From Monosiga brevicollis MX1 (Eukaryota; Opisthokonta; Choanoflagellata; Craspedida; Salpingoecidae): a stretch of 64,000 nt of DNA. Of the stretch, positions 38,909 to 51,771 are shown in pieces. The notes below the pieces were generated by a model. That model saw only the letters and a program-made list of their open reading frames with translations. It was not told the DNA's origin and did no database searches. Position numbers and translations under genes: made by a program. Positions within the stretch are counted from its first letter, which is position 1. Each line of letters starts with the position of its first letter. Location of the stretch: assembly GCF_000002865.3 (NCBI RefSeq), contig NW_001865039.1, positions 2,802,108-2,866,107 on the forward strand. Reading direction: 5' to 3'.

Positions 38909-41525
38909 TCAGTCCAGAAGAATCGGGTCATGGCGCGATCCTCGCGCGGGACCGGCAGCAGACGGCAATGCCGATGGCTCTGTGTGAGCTCGCTTGGCTG
39001 GTGGCGCACTGACGGTGATGCTGGCAGCCGCGACGTCTGGAGCGTCGGCGCTTTGTGACTGGCTCAAGCGGTCGTCTTCCTCGAGCATCCGTACCTGCAT
39101 CAAACACACACACACACACACCAATGGGGAGGGAATGAATGGGTTGAACATTGGGACGCGCAAAAATTAACAGATATGATATGAAACAAGCCGGTCAGCC
39201 TCGAAGCGCACCAGCTCGCTGAGATCTTCTGGACTCAAGTCAACAGGATATTCGTCCTTCGCCTCCTGCTTCATCGAGCTAAGCGCATGGGGTCCCGCAT
39301 CTACACGTGGGTGGTAGGAGAGCAGTGAGTTGCACCGAATGCATTGAGTTGCTTGACTTTGAACATTACGGACCGCTTGATGGTGAAGTGGGCATCGAAG
39401 AAGGCGCGTATTCCACGCGCAAGTCTGGATGCACGAGTGCCTAAGAAATCAAGGTTCAAAGGCAAGGTCCATGAGAATAAAATCCGTGCCCATGCTGACG
39501 GGAGCGGCTCGCCTTGTTTCATTGGTCCGACACGTGGCAGACAGAACGCACATGTTCACAGTCCGACGGTGCTAGCTCAAGCACCCCAGTCATCCAGTCA
39601 CAAATGCGCAGGCCTTGAATCAGAATTGGGCGGTGACAAATGGGGCAATTCCAGCGACACTGCAACGCATTCATCTACCACAGTATAGTCAGGAGAAGTT
39701 GACTGGGACGACAAGGCAGAACACTGCTCTTGCGAGTTCAGATCCGGTAGGGATGATGTGCCTGACCTGGATATAGGTGAGAGCGTCAAAGCATTGAAGA
39801 TGATTACAGTACTCGCCGCGTGCGGGTGTTGAGATGCGCTTGTGGCTCAAGGGGCACTTCAAGCTGATGGATTCGGTCGTGTTGACAATCAGGTCCTCGT
39901 CTCCGCCTTCACTTTCGGGGGAAGCGAGCTTTTGTTGTGCCCAAGCTCTTCCTGCCTCGGCCTCAAGATGAAGTAGTCCATGGAACAATTCCGTTGGAGA
40001 CACTTCGTTGGCTATCACAACCTGACGCACGAGGAGAGAGGGCGTGTGAAACGGTTGTGTTGTTCGTATGAGAGTGCCGCCCATGAACCACGCGGACAAA
40101 GCACAGTGGCATGCCAGACCCACCTCAACCAGTGCGACGTCGAAGTTTTGAACCTGGTCTGTGGTTCGAATACCCTCGATTTTGATGCGCGTGGCCATGG
40201 GTGGGTTATTGATATGAACGTACGGCGTGATATCCAGCGGTCGGCCCCGCAAGCTCAGACGATCAACCTATATTTAGCGCCGAGTAAAAGTTGATGAGCT
40301 GTTCCTCCCCTTTTATTTGCAACGCTGGTGTTGTGCATTTACAGATGGCACCGAGAAGCCCAACTTACTGGTGTCCGGTCGTTGATTTGCCAGCTGCCGT
40401 TTCTAGGAAATTCGTCGCTATAGTAGGCGTCGCCTTTACGTTTGTGGCCAACGCTATTGTTCAACATGTGCCGTTGAAATGTTGGATGAGCTGAACAAGC
40501 ATGTTCAAGGAGACGGACTGTGATAAACTATACCCGCTGAGCCTGGCGTCTGGGGCCTTGCAAGTGCAACCAACCGTAGAAAGAGTCGAAAAGGCTTGTT
40601 CGTTGGCGTGACCGACCTGTGCCGCGTGAACCAAGAAACAGTGCGACTTTGAGGAGGGCGTTCTGTCCCTGGCCACACGAAGCCACAATTTAAAAAGGGG
40701 GAGGGACTGACTGCAGCAGCATCACTTGTTGTGGACTCAGCTCGGCATGGAAATAATATGCAGGTCGTCCCGCTAAACATGCGCCACGAGAGATGACCGA
40801 GGATAGAAACACGGAAATTGTCAACAAGGAGCCAATCTGTGAGCACTATCTACGACAGGGCTTGACACATCCGGTGGCAAGACCGACAAGAGGCAGCCTA
40901 CCGGGACCAACGCGATGCATGGCGCCTGTGGTCATGAGCTGTGGCGGGATGACGGAGATTACGCTTTCCAGAAAAGGGGTGTGCTTCATCTGAGGCTTTG
41001 GCGCAGGTGGATGTGAATGGGCCGTGCTTTGTGGCGAGCTTGACACTGTGGCTGGTCTTGATGGGCTACTCGTGGTTGCGCTAGCCCGTGCCGAGGCGTT
41101 GTTGGTGTCTCTCTCATCAAGTCTGCAGCACAAACAAGTGGCATGAGGCGTTGTCAGCCACTATGATCACACCCTAAGCGGCCGTGCGATGCATGGCAGT
41201 GGGTCACGTACAGTTGATGATAAAAGTGCTCGAGGTTGCTGCGTGTTATGCGGTGCGTGTGTTGGTCGGCCGAGTCGAGATAAGCCTTAATTCGCTGGAC
41301 CAGTAGGCTACGATTGCCTGCCAGTTCAAGACAGAAGTACGAGAGAAGCGGGAACCACGGGTGAGAGGCGCCGGTCCACACGTGTTTTGAGGCAAGGCAC
41401 AACTGCTGCGTACCAGTTGTACTGGTGCCAAGGGCCCTAAGGACACCCTTCAGCTCGTTGACGCGCAGCGCCTTGAGGATCTGGTCGTCCTTCATTCGAC
41501 TCATTTGATAGTGGAGATGTGCCAT
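38909..41525 (-). CDS. PIAS-family SUMO E3 ligase (SAP, PINIT, SP-RING)
   Basis: Predicted nuclear SUMO ligase that brings SUMO-loaded Ubc9 to substrates. The first exon (start at 41525, or the Met at 41498) encodes a SAP DNA-binding helix pair (ILKALRVNELKGVLRALG, completed by NRSLLVQRIKAYLDS in the next exon). A PINIT-like region follows, with PFLESVISVIPP at about 40990 and RPLDITPYVHINN near 40230. The SP-RING near 39880-39590 reads ISLKCPLSHKRISTPARG, CNHLQCFDALTYIQ, then, across an intron, CRWNCPICHRPIL, so the Cys/His zinc ligands are present. The C-terminal tail is acidic and Ser/Pro-rich (KQEAKDEYPVDLSPEDL) and ends with the exon 39094-38909 (GSRHDPILLD). Exon joins after the SP-RING are my best frame-consistent reading and less sure than the domains. 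Confidence 0.88.
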
Positions 41526-42992
41526 ACTGCTGGCGAGCTAGCAGCGGTGTTGTGCACGGGCAGCCGGACACACCAGCTCCACAATAGTATGGCTCAAAGG
41601 TGGGGCCGGCTTGCCTGCACTTCCCTGGGGCCGGCCCGCGCAGAAGTCTTTGACACACTGTCACTGCTTCGTGGGTCTTGCGCCCCGAGGAGGCTTACTC
41701 GAGAAGATGCATTCAGGCGACAGTGACGACGCCGAGGACGCTCAAGTCACACGCACAACAGCTGTGCCAACAACAGTGGTGACGCGCGACCCGTCTCCAA
41801 TGATGGCGAGAAGCGGCAGTCAAGCGCCTCCGCTACACGCGTCGCCCCCGATGCACGTCGAGCAACAGCAATTTAAAAGTCGAGAGAGAGAAACAGAGGC
41901 AGAGATACAGATGCACACGGAGACACAGACAGAGACAGAGCGACTTGTGGACGCGATGTAAGGCAAAAAGAAGAGCATAAGGAGAGAATACGAAAAGGGG
42001 GATGCAAGATTCAGAGACACTGTTATTTTGAGACAGGAAATGCCCTTTATGTGTGACACGATGTTGTTTTTGTTTTGCATTCGCTGACTGTCGTTGATGG
42101 TGGTGCTCATAAGGCAGAGAGAACTATGGAGGCTTGGGGCAAGTGGAAGTGGAGTAAAGCACGAGGGTTTCCATCACGAGAACAGCTGACCAGACTCTAA
42201 GGCACTCGCCTGCCGGGTTGCCGGAATGCTGTGGGCACGCGACGAGTAGAACTCATGACTGATACACACAGGAACGAACCCAGTCCGAGATTTCTTTCGC
42301 GCCCGATTGGGTTTCTGGAGCCACAGTTTCTGAAAGGTTGAGACTCAGTTTTAGTCGAAGAGTCAGCGCGCTCTTTGCCATTTCAATGTACCTCACACGT
42401 CCAAGGCTGAGAGGTGTGAGGAATTGCACACAGGGAGACATGCGACACACACACCGAGGATTCTCAGTTGCCAACAAATACACATCCAGATGCAATAAAT
42501 GAAGAAAAAACCTTAAAAATTCAGGAAAAATTCAATCAAAACTCGAATTGAACCACAGCGAGATGTGCGCGGTTTCCAAGTGGATCGATGCTTTGCTCAA
42601 GCACGCTTTAAAGATTGCCAAGCTCAAAACAGGTATCCACTCACACACTCACGCGCGCGCGCACACAAACACACACGGTTGCTACATGATCCCTACGGAC
42701 ATTCTCCAACTTGTGTTTTGACAAAAAATTGAAAAGGACCCGAGTTGAACATCCCGCTCGCTGGCTGCGCAGGTCGGCGTCGCACATTAGGGGCTCAAGG
42801 TCCGATCGTTCCTTCTTCATTCTGACACGGACAGAGAAGGTCTGAAGTGTCTTCCTTTGGTTGGTCATGGCGTGTGTAAAGCAAGCTTCTGTTTCGCATT
42901 GAGATGGGGCCGAAAACGCCGAGGTACATTCAGCTCTGATGGCTGGAGAGAGATCTGATTGTGAAAGCACTGTCAGTTTTAATTAACAGGCA
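41526..42992. other. Intergenic, no recognised gene
   Basis: Lies between the PIAS start and the TTC27 stop. It includes a GA/CA-rich stretch (about 41880-41945) and alternating purine-pyrimidine DNA near 42645-42680. A plus-strand frame at 41707-41961 and minus-strand frames near 42250-42500 and 42640-42970 show no domain and look like chance frames. Confidence 0.5.
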
Positions 42993-45900
42993 TCATTGTT
43001 TCATATGTTCATGCAAACGAGCAGCGCCGCGCAGCCCGCAACACCGACCCCCTCTTCCCTGGAGAGAGTGTGCTGGTTCAAGCTGGCACAACAGCTCTAG
43101 GCCTGTCCACGTGCCGTCGCCAACAAGGTATCCGTCTACAGCAGCACAAGCCAGCATCAGAGCAGGTTCGAGACGCGCCACGGGGGCAGGTGCGGCCAAT
43201 GTGCATACCTCAGATGCCACCGCCTCGAGCTCATCCTGCAAAGCACGGATGTCGGCGCGATCGTGCTCACGGCCTACTGCATTCTCCACTGACTTGATGG
43301 CACCCCGCACCAGCAAGCGGGACGACGAGAGCTGTTTGGCCTCAGGGTTTTCCCGGTTGGCTATTGTCGCACGGCAGTGGTGAGTTGAGAGCCTGGTCAA
43401 CGTGCTACCAACTTGGACACCCCTGCCATCGCTGACTGAACCTCTCGGCTGGAATACAGTGTTGCATGCAGTAGCCAGAGGCAAGACGGCGCTTACCTTC
43501 CAGCATGTCCTGCAAGCAACGCACGACATGGACTAATTGCTGAGGATCGCGGTCCCAGTGCGCCTGAGCCTTCACCAGCTGGTAGGCGTTGCGGCGTGCC
43601 TCAAATGCCTGCGCATGCTGATGGGCATAGTTGTAAAACCGAGCCGCTGAAATCCACACCTGCAGAGTCAAATGGGGGTTACAAGCATAAGATAAAGGCC
43701 GGCCTACATTGTTTGCGGGCCATGAAGATAAACTGTTTCAATGTCGCAATGTCGCACAAAGGTGAAGAAGCAAAAACGTACCTCATAGCGAGACACCTTG
43801 ATGGTACGCAGGCGATCACACGCTGCACGAACTCGCGCTTCTAAACGCCGTGCTGGTGAAAATGCAAGTGGAATTCAGAATGAGAGTGGCGTCCAAAATT
43901 GCACGAAAAACTTTTAATCACCAAAAGGCAAGTCTTCGGAAGAGACTTGAGAGCTTTGAGCAACGTCACAAACCTGGGCTATCAGACAAGTCCTTGACGT
44001 CAGCCACCAGCGCATGAACCAGTGCACTGAGTACCTGCCATATTCAAGAACAAGTGCAGCGTGTGAGCGGTCATGATCTCTTGAGCGAGATGAAGTGCAA
44101 ACTAGATAGAGTTGTCGAGGATGCCCGTTCAAGTGCACACCTCAAAGTCATCGTAAGACTTTTTAATGTCCATGATGCGCTCGATGGCATGCAGCACATC
44201 TTGAAACGCGCCCACGTCGACCGCCACTGCACTCAAATTTTCCCACACTTTCCAGTTGTCGTAGGCATGGCGACTGGCCTCGTGAAAGGCATAGTACGCG
44301 CGACGCTTGTCCCCAGTCTTGACGTAGCCATTGGCCAGGTTGTTCCAAGACTCAAAGTCCTACAAGTTGGACCAATGATCGTAAACGGTGAGTCCAGGGC
44401 CAACAAAAACAACGGACTTGGGGGCAAAGGCAAGGGGAAAAAGGCCAAGAAGGCCTTGGCATCACAGCAAGCAAAGTTGCGTACATCGTCATCGATTTCA
44501 ACCTTGCGGCGGAAAGCCTTGCACACCAAGGGCCAGCGTTCCAGCCGAAGGCCGCAGGCGCCCAGCGAAAACCACACATCCGTTTGCATGTGATTGAGCT
44601 TCAGGCAGGCCTCAAAGGCTTCAATGGCCTTTTCATACTTCTCAGTCTGCAGCGTGCCGTGTTTCTCCCGGTTGCGCTCAGCCTGCCCAACGAGCGCACG
44701 TGGTACAAAATTAAATCACATGAAAGGTGAGTCATGAAATGAGGGCAGTCGCCTTCCCCCGGTGTAGTGCCGATGGCCAGCCGGAAGCTGCCACGGCAAA
44801 CAAGTAACAATGTGTCGTACGTCGCGCAAAAGGAAGATGCCTTTGCTGCGCATGGCTCGGCTGGAGCGATGCTTGCTGAGCTCCCAAGCTTGGTCATAAA
44901 ACGTCACGTCACGTTTCAGATCACCCAAGACACAGTACAAATCGGGGCTGGGCTCCTCTGACAGACGGCGGCGAACCAATGCCTCGGCTTGCTCATCCTG
45001 ATCCAGAGACTGGTGACACGAAATGACGCCTTCCCAAAGCTCCAAGCGCTGGAAGATTTCCAAAGCATCTCGATAGATGCCAAGCGAATTGTACACGCGG
45101 CCCAGCTCCCGCAACAGCTTCCAGTGCGGTGGCAAATTCACGCAGGATAGATACCGCAAGCGCGCGACAGCGGGTGCTGCGGAAGCGCTATCACACCCGA
45201 ACCAAGTAGTTATGGCAGTGTCATGTCACACACGAGTAGATCATGCAAGACCCATGCAGTGGGCTCGCGCGCACTCGACCAATGACGTGACGACAACTGG
45301 TCACCTCAAAAGACGTACCTGTACAACCCGGATACGGCGTCCAGTTGCTCGCAGGCACGCTGCAGGGTGCGCACCTTGGCCTTTTCCAAGCGGGCTTGGG
45401 TGAGCAAGGCCATGGTGTGGAGGCTCCAATCCTGTGGATGGCGCAATACGTAGTGCACGTAGGGGAACATCTCTTCCGTGGTCAACCTGCGAGGTCAGGA
45501 GTGCAAATTAGGGTTTCATGACTGCCAGCTACCAAGTGTCATGGCTTTAGCCAGGCCTGGACAGCGTCTCTGAGCAGGTGAGAGTCTTCCAGTGGAAGCG
45601 TTCTCATACCCATTGCGAGGATTCTGATTTTCCACATTCAAGCAAAGGGCCATGATGGCGGCCTGAACATGAGTGGCCAAAACAGCATCAGCTGCTTGAG
45701 CCAACTGCGGGTCTTCCTCGAAGCTCCACTCAGCCAAAAGCGTATCATCGATCAGAGCACATTGCTGGCGAAGCCAAATCGCACACAAACGTAGGCCAGG
45801 CATACAGTGGTTGTGAGATTGAGGTTGGCGCAAGTCAACGCATTTTCTCAAGGCCGTAAATGACCCTGCACACCTTGGGAATAAAGTCGGCTTCTTCCGC

Positions 45901-46749
45901 CACGTAGGGTGGCAGGACTGCGCCTTCTTGCACATCAACAACAAGAACGGGCTAGGACGGGAAACAGCGGTGCAACAGTTAAGAGAAACTAGGATGGTCC
46001 GACAGATCCTGGGGTCAAGGTGGAAAATCATTGCGGTACCTGGGCAATGGCATCCACTTGGAACTTGGTTCGGCGGCCAAGCTTGCCAGTGACCTCAAAA
46101 GAAGAGCCGCAGGCTTGCTGTGCTTGCTCAAAAAAGGGACGAGCCTGGGCCATCTCGCGGTAATAAGCCCAGAAAAGTCCAATCTCCAAGTTCAGGCGGA
46201 CGGCCAGACCTCGCGCACGCGCCATCTTCAAAGTATTGCCATCCTCAGCTTGTGCAAGACCCGCCAGCACTATGTGCACAATCTGAGTGAGGGCTCACAT
46301 CGTAGCATCGACTCGAGCGACGGGAAGCACAGGCAAGTACGAGAGCAGACAAAATGACTGTCTCATGTGCGCGCGGGAAGCTTACCATGCTTGGCCAGTT
46401 GTTCAAACTCAGTGTGAATTGACCCAGTGGTTTGCTCAAGCATCTGTTGATGAGCAAAGAGTGTACGGAGGCGCAGTACGCTCAAGCCCTGCGCAAAATG
46501 GAGTACCGCGTCGGCATCAACCAAGGTAGATGAGAAAACATGGGCGCTCAGCGGTGGCGTGCGAGCATTGAACAGACCAGGTCCAGATCTGGGTGAGCAG
46601 CGAGGGTGGGCAGGCCTCGAAGCGCAAACAGCAGAAGCAGCGGTGCCTTGGCCCATCGGTACATGCTCTAAAAATGGCGAGGCGGAAATTAATTTGTGGC
46701 CCCGGGATTATTTAGTGTGAAGTTGCAAAAGCGAGAGTGACCCCCAAAA

Positions 46750-46809
<60 letters not shown>

Positions 46810-47903
46810 CAAACAGACAAACAAACGTAAAATAAGAACCCGTTTGCACATCTTCTTTTGAGGTGGGCGTGAATGTCAGTGCCACGAATGTCAATCCTAC
46901 GAGAGAACGCACCTCGCCATCGACTTGCAAGAGCTGAAGTAACGCACGGTCCCAGGTGCTCGAGGTCTTGGTGGACAGGTAACGGGACCATGGTTGTTCC
47001 TCACTTTCGTCCAAAGCCGGACCTGGGGCCAAGTCATGCATGCATTGAATTGGGCAGGGGGTTGATCTAATAAAGGCCCAGGGAGGCTGAACTTGAGCAG
47101 CGACTCACCCGTCCAGTTGAGCTGCTGAAATAGGCCGAGGCTAGCTGTGGCCAACACATGGCGCTGTAGTCTACAGGATGTGCCAGTATCGGCCGACAGC
47201 ATTGGTGCACAGGCAGGCAACGTGTCAAAGGCAGGCAGTGCATACAAGAGTGAGGGAGAGGTGCTAGGATGCGAGAGGATGAGCATTTGTCTGCCAGACA
47301 TGTAAATGACGTGGCGTCAGAGGAGCGAGCGTACGTGGGGAGGGCGGCAAGCTGCTCTGTGATGCCCTGCTCGATCTCGGTCACAAGATCATCTGGGTGA
47401 TGAGATTAAATGTGAGACAATGGTACGCCGAATCAAGAGGGAGTGCAAAGGCCAAAGCCAACGCCCGCAGAGGTGGCGTCGGCGGCTCTGCCAAGCAGGC
47501 TGCCAAGCACAGGGTCTGAGTGATGCTTCACACTCGTGGGCCCGTACCTGGCAAAACCCCGGTGCCTAGGGCGAGGGCTTGAGAGAAAAGAGATTCGATG
47601 GCTGTCCAAAGAGGACGAAAAGCATCTTCCGCAAGGACAGCCGGATATTCGGCACGCAGCAGACGGGGAAACGCCGAATCTATTTTGCGTCACGACGCGA
47701 ACGCGGGCATTGATTTATCATGTTGTGTGCCTCTACAGCCTTTGAGCATGATGAAAACCAAGGTACCCAAGGCACCGCAGCACAGCAGCCACCGTACCAA
47801 TATGTGCAAGGTCAACATCGCTCTCCAAGAGCGCCACCAGGAGAAAGGCCTCGACCATCTCCGACGACTCGAGCGCCATCCCTGTTGTTGGTTCCGCGGC
47901 CAT
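42993..47903 (-). CDS. TTC27: TTC27 homologue, tetratricopeptide repeat protein
   Basis: TTC27 (yeast Emw1) is a conserved essential TPR protein thought to help other proteins fold or traffic. The start MAAEPTTGMALES at 47903 leads into MVEAFLLVALLESDVDL, matching the N-terminal helix of the family. Family landmarks follow in order: LGLFQQLNWTG (about 47110), WSRYLSTKTSSTWDRALLQL (46980), GKLGRRTKFQVDAIAQ (46050), DDTLLAEWSFEEDPQLA (45740), NLPPHWKLLRELGRVYNSLG (45130), DLYCVLGDLKRDVTFYDQAW (44920), HMQTDVWFSLGACGLRLERW (44560), ESWNNLANGYVKTGD (44340) and YDNWKVWENLSAVAVDVG (44240). The last exon encodes GRGGRCCGLRGAARLHEHMKQ. The gene has about 15 or more exons; one intron contains a long A/T tract. 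Family identity is very likely; the exact exon set was not completed. Confidence 0.9.
46755..46808 (+). repeat. 54-nt homopolymer A tract (T on the sense strand)
   Basis: Uninterrupted A run inside a TTC27 intron; on the sense strand it is a T tract upstream of the next exon's acceptor region. Confidence 0.95.
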
Positions 47904-47941
47904 GCTTGCGAATGACGAGGGAGTGCTGACAAATGATGTCA

Positions 47942-47973
<32 letters not shown>

Positions 47974-48232
47974 ATGCGTTTGCACGTGGTTGGTTGACAC
48001 TTGTCTTACTTTTGTGTTTCTTCGAGTTGGCCTCTATCCGTGTCTCTATCCGTCTCTCTTAGGCTCCCCTTGGAAGCATGACTGTCGACGGGCGGGCGAT
48101 CATCATGCCATGATGCAGTGGATGTGCAGGTAGAGTAAGGAGGTGGAGTAAATTGTCAATTAGAAAGATTCGAATAGGCTGACGTGTTCACAACCAAGGC
48201 ACTTGAGTGGATGCTATGGTAGATGAGAAGCA
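47904..48232. other. Short intergenic region between GatB and TTC27
   Basis: Both flanking genes are on the minus strand, so this holds the GatB 3' end and the TTC27 promoter. It includes a (CA)n run at 47942-47970. Confidence 0.6.
47942..47970 (+). repeat. (AC)n microsatellite
   Basis: About 14 AC units just upstream of the TTC27 start on the minus strand. Confidence 0.95.
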
Positions 48233-51215
48233 TCATTCCGACCCACGGACGCGGGCTGCAAGCAGGGTGTCCACTGCCTGGCTGACGGCGCGTGGATCCG
48301 CAGATTTGCCTGATGACCAACCAAAATAGACGTGTCATGAGTGGAAAAGTTCACCAGAAAAAAAATGTGAGAGGCTTGCATCATGCAGGCAGACAACACA
48401 TCATCAGCTTGTTGTCAACATACCCAGTTTGCGCATCGTTTGCCCAACGAAAAACTTTTTGATGCCTTCTTGGCCTGTGCAGGGTATATGGTGGGTGAGT
48501 GGCTATGCTTTGGTGCGGATAAACACACAAGTGCCGGCCTGGCATACCGCACCGTTGAGAAACTTTTCGACTTCGCTGGGGTTGGCGTTCAAAACGTCAG
48601 CAACGACACTGTCCAGATTCTGTGCCACCTCCGCCGAGCCGCAGCAATGAGTTGAGCGAATCGGAGAAAGCGAAATGAAGGTTTGGGTGCACTCGGGAGG
48701 GTTCTCGGGACCATGACCCTGCCCGCATCGAAGCTTGTGTGGATGATCTCCAATAGCGGAGTGACGTACGTCATGCTCTTGTTGCAAAAGACCGGCAGCT
48801 TCAGCGAGGGCGCGCGGTGCAGCCGAGTTGGTCAGCATTTGCTCCAGGACGGCCACGGCGTTCAGCTTGCTCAGCTGGCGGGCTGCAAAGAGACGCCCCA
48901 GTTCCGCCAAGCGCTCAGGCTCAATGGCCAGCTCTGAGAGCGACACCGCTTGTTGTCTACCCCAAAAGCCAAATACAAACAATGATGCTCGGGTCCGAGC
49001 GGGAGAATAGACACCTTTGCTGGGTCTAAAGGCCAAGTCGAGCAGCCCCCAAAACATACCTCAGTATGGCAAAGACACTGCTGTAGAGAAGAGTTGCGGT
49101 GGCTTGGATGGCTGCCAGGGCCGAAGCACTGGTGTTGGCAGACAGGTGAGCTACACAAGCCTCAAAGTAGTGTGCACCTCCTATTGGCCAGCGTGCATCG
49201 CCGAGCGTGGGTGAGGCAGGTTTCGCTGTGGCTCTAGGCAGGCGTTTCTGATAAGAAGCGTGGGACAAGACCTGATTCCTCCTCGATGGTGATGGCATCG
49301 GCCAAGCGCAAGCCTACGATCAGGAGCCACTATTGTGAGTGAGCTTGCCCAATGGCCTGCTTCTTTGGCTCAGCATGGGGAAACTTGGTGGCGCGAGTTG
49401 TGATTGCTCTGCGCACATCAAGTGCATGGGATACGAACCATAGTCCTGGACCCAGCGATGGACCCGGGCTCGTGGAAGCTCAGGTAGGCGCTTTTGTACA
49501 TGAGCAATCTGCTTTTACATAGCCAACCAAGGAGCAGGCACATGAGATTCAGGAGTTTTCAAACCGGTGGTGCATCCAATTGGCTGAGACGCTGCCTTGC
49601 CTCGGCTTCCGTCAAAACAAGAGGGGGTAAGTCAGGATCTGGCATGAAGCGGTAATCGAGGTCATCTTCCTTTGAGCGCATGGCAATCGTCGTACTAGTG
49701 CATCCGTGCAACACAGGGTAGGGCGACATGAGTGCAGGCCAGGTGTCAGGCAAGCAGAAGGCTTGCACCCGGATTCAGCTCATTGAGCAGGGCAACGCGC
49801 ACTTGGTGGCCGCATCGTAGTAGCGCGTTTCGCGCACGAGTGTTTCACCGGCCTCGAGGAGTTGAACGTGGCGAGCAAACTCAAAATCTGATGTTGGCCC
49901 AGGCGGACAGAACATTGATCAAAGCACGGGTGTGTTCGCTCGAATATGCATGCGCGTGATTGGTGTCAAGCCAATGGCAGGCGGGGCGAGTCGTACGCAT
50001 GTGGGCACCGACACGCAGGGGCACGAACATACCGATGGCTTTCTTCAAAAAACGCATGCCGTTGATGTTTTTGATCTCGCTGCGCGGGCCATCGATGCCA
50101 CGCGCTGGGCAATGAGCGCTTACGTTGGCATCGACGCGCAGCGAGCCCTCTAATTTCATTGTCAGCAACCGGCATCAAAGAAAACAAGAACCAGCAGGGG
50201 ACATGGAGAGCAGGTGTTGGTGTGGGTGAGCGGGGTGCGATAGTGCTACACCATGTGAGGGGGCGAAAATTCACCTGCCAGCTTGCCATCGTTCACCTCG
50301 AGTGCCGTCAGGATGTGAATGAGCTGTCGGACAAAATTCATGGCAGCCGTGCTCGAAGTCAAGTCGGGCTCTGTTACAATCTCCATCAAGCCTGCGCCTG
50401 TGGGTCGGAAAAGGGTGTGGGGCAGCTCAAGCGTGGTGAGGCGTGTCAGATCTGGGGTTGTACCAAAGGCCAATAAACCAGCCCACAGCGCTGACCTGCA
50501 CGGTTGTAGTCTACCAGGGTCGTCGCGCCATGCGTGTGAACACTTTTGCCACTGTCTTGCTCAAGTTGAATTCTTTGCAAACGAACAAGGGGTGCCTGGC
50601 GAGAGCAAGAAGCAAGTGCCCCCATACAAGAAGGATGACATATGATGCATGAGAGCGCGGCACGTCCCTTCCCAACATGACAAATGATAAACAGACAAAC
50701 ACGCAAGAACAACATGAAAAGAGCAGCATGGTCGGGGGCGTTGGGGCGAGTTTGTTCAGACCTCGGGTTCAAAGCCAGCAGCAATAGTGCCCTCTTCAGC
50801 GATGGGAACACGCTGTTGAGTGATTTGGTAGCCAGCCTAAGGAGCATCCAATGGTCATGGCACGGGTGGCATCAGATCAGCTAGGTGTGCATGAAATAGC
50901 AGCAAAACAATCGTTCGGAGGCAAAGTCACGAGGCTGGCCAGGCAACGCACTGGCAAGTCATGGTAAAAGTAGTGCTTTCGGTCAAAGAAAGACTCGTGA
51001 TTGAGACGAGCGCCGCAGGCTAGTGCAGTACGGATGGCGGCTTCAACACAACGCTTGTTCAACACCTACACGCAATGCGTCGGAGAATGAGACATGGGCA
51101 TAGAACCTTGGGGCATGGAGGTCGGCTGCAGAAATCTGAAATTTACCGGCAGGGCGCCTGGCAGCGCCAAGTCCATGGGCTGCACCTGATGAGGACAAAG
51201 TGGGGAAGATAGCGA

Positions 51216-51299
<84 letters not shown>

Positions 51300-51619
51300 A
51301 GGGAGAGAGAGAGAGAGAGAGAAGGGGATGCAGTCATTAACATGGGATGGTCGAATGAGCAGCGGGGGTCTGTTCAGCGTGCAGCATTCAAGCGCAGAGG
51401 ACGAACCAAGGTATTGGGTGCTGCATTGAAGCGGACGGGGGCTGACGAGAAGATCTTGCTATGCGCAGCAATCTGAGCATGAATCTCAAGGCCAACCTTC
51501 AGCTGCCATCCCGCCACATTGGGCTGATGAGCCCACCGAAAAGAGCCCGGGAGCCATCGCCCCACCCCTGTCGCTCGCGCCCTGGCCCGCCATGCTCGTC
51601 CCACCACCACCACCACCAT
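48233..51619 (-). CDS. GATB: Mitochondrial aspartyl/glutamyl-tRNA amidotransferase subunit B
   Basis: Predicted GatB of the mitochondrial GatCAB complex, which converts Glu-tRNA(Gln) to Gln-tRNA(Gln). Exon 1 (51619-51407) encodes an Arg-rich presequence ([20 protein letters not shown]) and then [19 protein letters not shown], the GatB start. Further exons, joined in frame, include 51185-51147 ([13 protein letters not shown]), 51065-50952, 50836-50762, then [50 protein letters not shown], and [17 protein letters not shown] at about 49660-49610. The YqeY-like tail follows ([20 protein letters not shown]), then [18 protein letters not shown] and a last exon ending ARVRGSE. All the family landmarks are present. 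A 100-bp (GA)n run lies in the second intron. Confidence 0.93.
51219..51321 (+). repeat. (GA)n microsatellite in GatB intron 1
   Basis: About 50 GA units with a few GGGA interruptions near the right end; on the gene's sense strand it is a CT-rich tract close to the exon 2 acceptor. Confidence 0.96.
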
Positions 51620-51771
51620 CTTGTGGTTGTGCTCGTTTGTCAGAAGAAATTATTTGTCAGCATGTCAGATTCTCGAGAGAGTGGGAGAGAGAGAGAGAGA
51701 GAGAGAGAGAGTGTGTGTGTGTGTGAAGAAGGGAGAGCGACCTTTTTCTTTTTTCTTGTTTTCTCGTCGGA
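51620..51771. promoter_or_regulatory. 152-bp divergent promoter between GATB and PHPT1
   Basis: The minus-strand GatB start and plus-strand PHPT1 start are only about 150 bp apart, so both promoters and leaders must share this DNA. It contains a (GA)n(GT)n run at about 51683-51726. No TATA box was recognised. Confidence 0.55.

Noticed and set aside
41707-41961. 84-codon plus-strand frame starting MHSGDSDDAEDAQ
   Set aside because: It is low-complexity with a GA/CA-rich end, has no domain and no splice support, and lies in the probable promoter region of the PIAS gene.
42540-42570. tRNA T-arm-like string (GGTTCAATTC on the minus strand)
   Set aside because: The flanking bases do not form a T stem, and no acceptor or anticodon arm could be found.
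42253-42970. Minus-strand frames of 80 and 109 codons
   Set aside because: No recognisable family, no consistent splice sites, and part derives from alternating CA/GC sequence.
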